Origin: Pseudomonadota bacterium
GTDB taxonomy: Bacteria; Pseudomonadota; Alphaproteobacteria; Rhizobiales; Xanthobacteraceae
Direction: 5' to 3'
Assembly: GCA_023432845.1 (NCBI GenBank)
Contig: JAEZEY010000050.1
Location: 1 to 21,518, forward strand
Length of the DNA: 21,518 nucleotides
The notes under the pieces are model-generated. The model made no database searches and was not told the origin of the DNA. It saw only the letters and a program-made list of their open reading frames with translations. Made by a program: the position numbers and the translations under genes. How positions within the stretch are numbered: position 1 is the stretch's first letter; the number at the start of each line of letters is the position of its first letter. Shown piece by piece: positions 20,467-21,518 of the stretch.

Positions 20467-21518
20467 TTACGGCTCGACGTTGACACGGCGCCCTGGCTTC
20501 CTTGCAGCTTTGTTCCGCACTTTCTTCTCCACCACCGCCTCGGCGCGGCTGTTACTGGGAACACCGTTGCGCAGGCGCGGCGTTGCCGGAGTGCTCCGCG
20601 ATGCAGGTGCTGTCTGTGGCGGGGGTGTAACCGCGCGGGTTCCCGGCGCGGAAGTCGCCGTGCGACCGAGCACACGGTCCGCGATCCAGGAGCGGTAGGC
20701 CGAGACCCGAGTATAGACGCCGTATTTATTCGGCTGGCCGCAGCCCTCGCCCCAGCTCACGACACCGGCCTGATAGAATGTTCCATTGCCGTTGCTGACG
20801 ATGAGCGGCCCGCCGCTGTCGCCCTGGCAGGAGTCCCGGCCGCCGGCGCGGTAGCCGGCGCACAACATGCCGGCGGTGATCCCGCCGGCATAAGAGTTCG
20901 GCGCGTTGCACGCCTGGTTCGACACGATCTCGACGCCGACCCTCCGCAGCGTATCCTGCACGGCGCCGCCCTGGCTGGTCAGGCCCCAACCGATAGCGGT
21001 CGCCGCCGTGCCTGCGCCGGCGAGCCGGTCGGCTTCGGTCGCCGGCAGTGGATTGACCGTTGCGATACTGGCGCGCTGCGACAGCTGCAGCAGCGCGACG
21101 TCGTTCTCCTGCGTGATGGGGTCGTAGCTCTCGTGAACGATAATGCGGCCCACGCCGTAGACGCGACCACCACCGGAGAGCTGGCTGCTGCCGCCATAGA
21201 CCTGGATGTTGGCGGCCTGGTCCGCTTTCACGCAATGCGCCGCGGTGAGCACCCAGTCGGCGGCAATGAACGAACCGCCGCAGAAATGGCCATTGCGCGG
21301 ATTGGAATTGCGCAAGCTGATCGAAGCCATGAACGGATAGGCATTCGCTGGCGCCGGCTCGCCGCCCATGATGCGCGGCTTCAGCGCCAGCAAGCGCTGC
21401 CCGTTCTGAAGAAACTGCTGGGCGTCGCGCATCACGATCGGCACATCGGATGCCGCCACGGCGCTTTGCGGATAAAGCGAGCGCGGTCCGAGCTGAAGCT
21501 CTTGCGGGGCACCGGCCG
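20467..21518 (-). CDS. Trypsin-like serine protease (S1 family), N-terminus cut by the window edge
   Basis: The frame stays open from the TAA at 20467 through the right edge. A GTG at 21459 exists, but about 20 residues upstream of it are also open (PQELQLGPRSLYPQSAVAAS), so the true start, and probably a signal peptide, lies outside. Numbering from 21459: KPRIMGGEPAPANAYPFMASI carries the activation site Arg29|Ile30, LTAAHC gives His75, DVALLQL gives Asp120, and DSCQGDSGGPL gives Ser215, with Asp209 at the bottom of the S1 pocket predicting cleavage after Arg or Lys. Cysteines pair as in chymotrypsin folds. After the protease domain (about residue 265) comes a tail of about 65 residues rich in Pro, Thr, Arg and Lys, ending ARKPGRRVNVEP. 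It is likely an exported zymogen. Confidence 0.9.
   Translation of the reverse strand, partial: AGAPQELQLGPRSLYPQSAVAASDVPIVMRDAQQFLQNGQRLLALKPRIMGGEPAPANAYPFMASISLRNSNPRNGHFCGGSFIAADWVLTAAHCVKADQAANIQVYGGSSQLSGGGRVYGVGRIIVHESYDPITQENDVALLQLSQRASIATVNPLPATEADRLAGAGTAATAIGWGLTSQGGAVQDTLRRVGVEIVSNQACNAPNSYAGGITAGMLCAGYRAGGRDSCQGDSGGPLIVSNGNGTFYQAGVVSWGEGCGQPNKYGVYTRVSAYRSWIADRVLGRTATSAPGTRAVTPPPQTAPASRSTPATPRLRNGVPSNSRAEAVVEKKVRNKAARKPGRRVNVEP

Noticed and set aside
20381..20698. Plus-strand open frame of 105 codons overlapping the protease end
   Set aside because: It overlaps the well-supported protease tail, has no good ribosome-binding site and shows no domain.

Overview
The window is GC-rich, tightly packed alphaproteobacterial DNA, most likely Hyphomicrobiales (the Bradyrhizobium / Rhodopseudomonas / Pseudolabrys side). 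The evidence is the strong G/C bias at third codon positions, the LivHMGF- and SitABCD-type transporters, an RHH_4-type ribbon-helix-helix protein, Mur/Fur-like TTGCRA-type dyads, and two kinds of palindromic intergenic repeat. The taxonomic call is inference. No rRNA, tRNA, CRISPR, phage or insertion sequence was seen. Both ends cut a gene: an acyl-CoA dehydrogenase at the left and a trypsin-like protease at the right.

Positions 1-13411 look like one catabolic locus for an aromatic acid handled as its CoA thioester under aerobic conditions. A minus-strand operon starts at 5377. It encodes a 767-residue fusion of a flavin monooxygenase and an Old-Yellow-Enzyme domain (2-aminobenzoyl-CoA monooxygenase/reductase or salicylyl-CoA 5-hydroxylase type), then an SDR dehydrogenase, a MarR regulator and a crotonase. 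These genes overlap by 1-4 bases. After a repeat element comes the acyl-CoA dehydrogenase. Divergent from it is a PhzS-like flavin monooxygenase, followed by a convergent small cupin. Next, on the plus strand, lies a branched-chain-amino-acid-type ABC transporter (binding protein, two permeases, two ATPases) and a second crotonase. The promoters of the monooxygenase operon and of the transporter operon share a 16-bp inverted repeat that overlaps the -10 box in the same way. This suggests that the MarR protein controls both uptake and degradation.

Positions 13420-16971 (minus strand) hold a complete SitABCD-type manganese/iron ABC transporter, with every gene junction a 4-base ATGA overlap. 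A good sigma70-type promoter lies upstream, between two near-identical 17-bp dyads that are candidate Mur/Fur boxes.

Positions 17393-19591 (plus strand) hold a secreted PIG-L/LmbE-type deacetylase and a NagX-type multi-spanning membrane acyltransferase, possibly acting on amino sugars. A small ribbon-helix-helix regulator (19857-20189, minus) with an extended -10 promoter follows. The window ends in an S1-family protease with a zymogen-like activation site and a basic, proline-rich tail.
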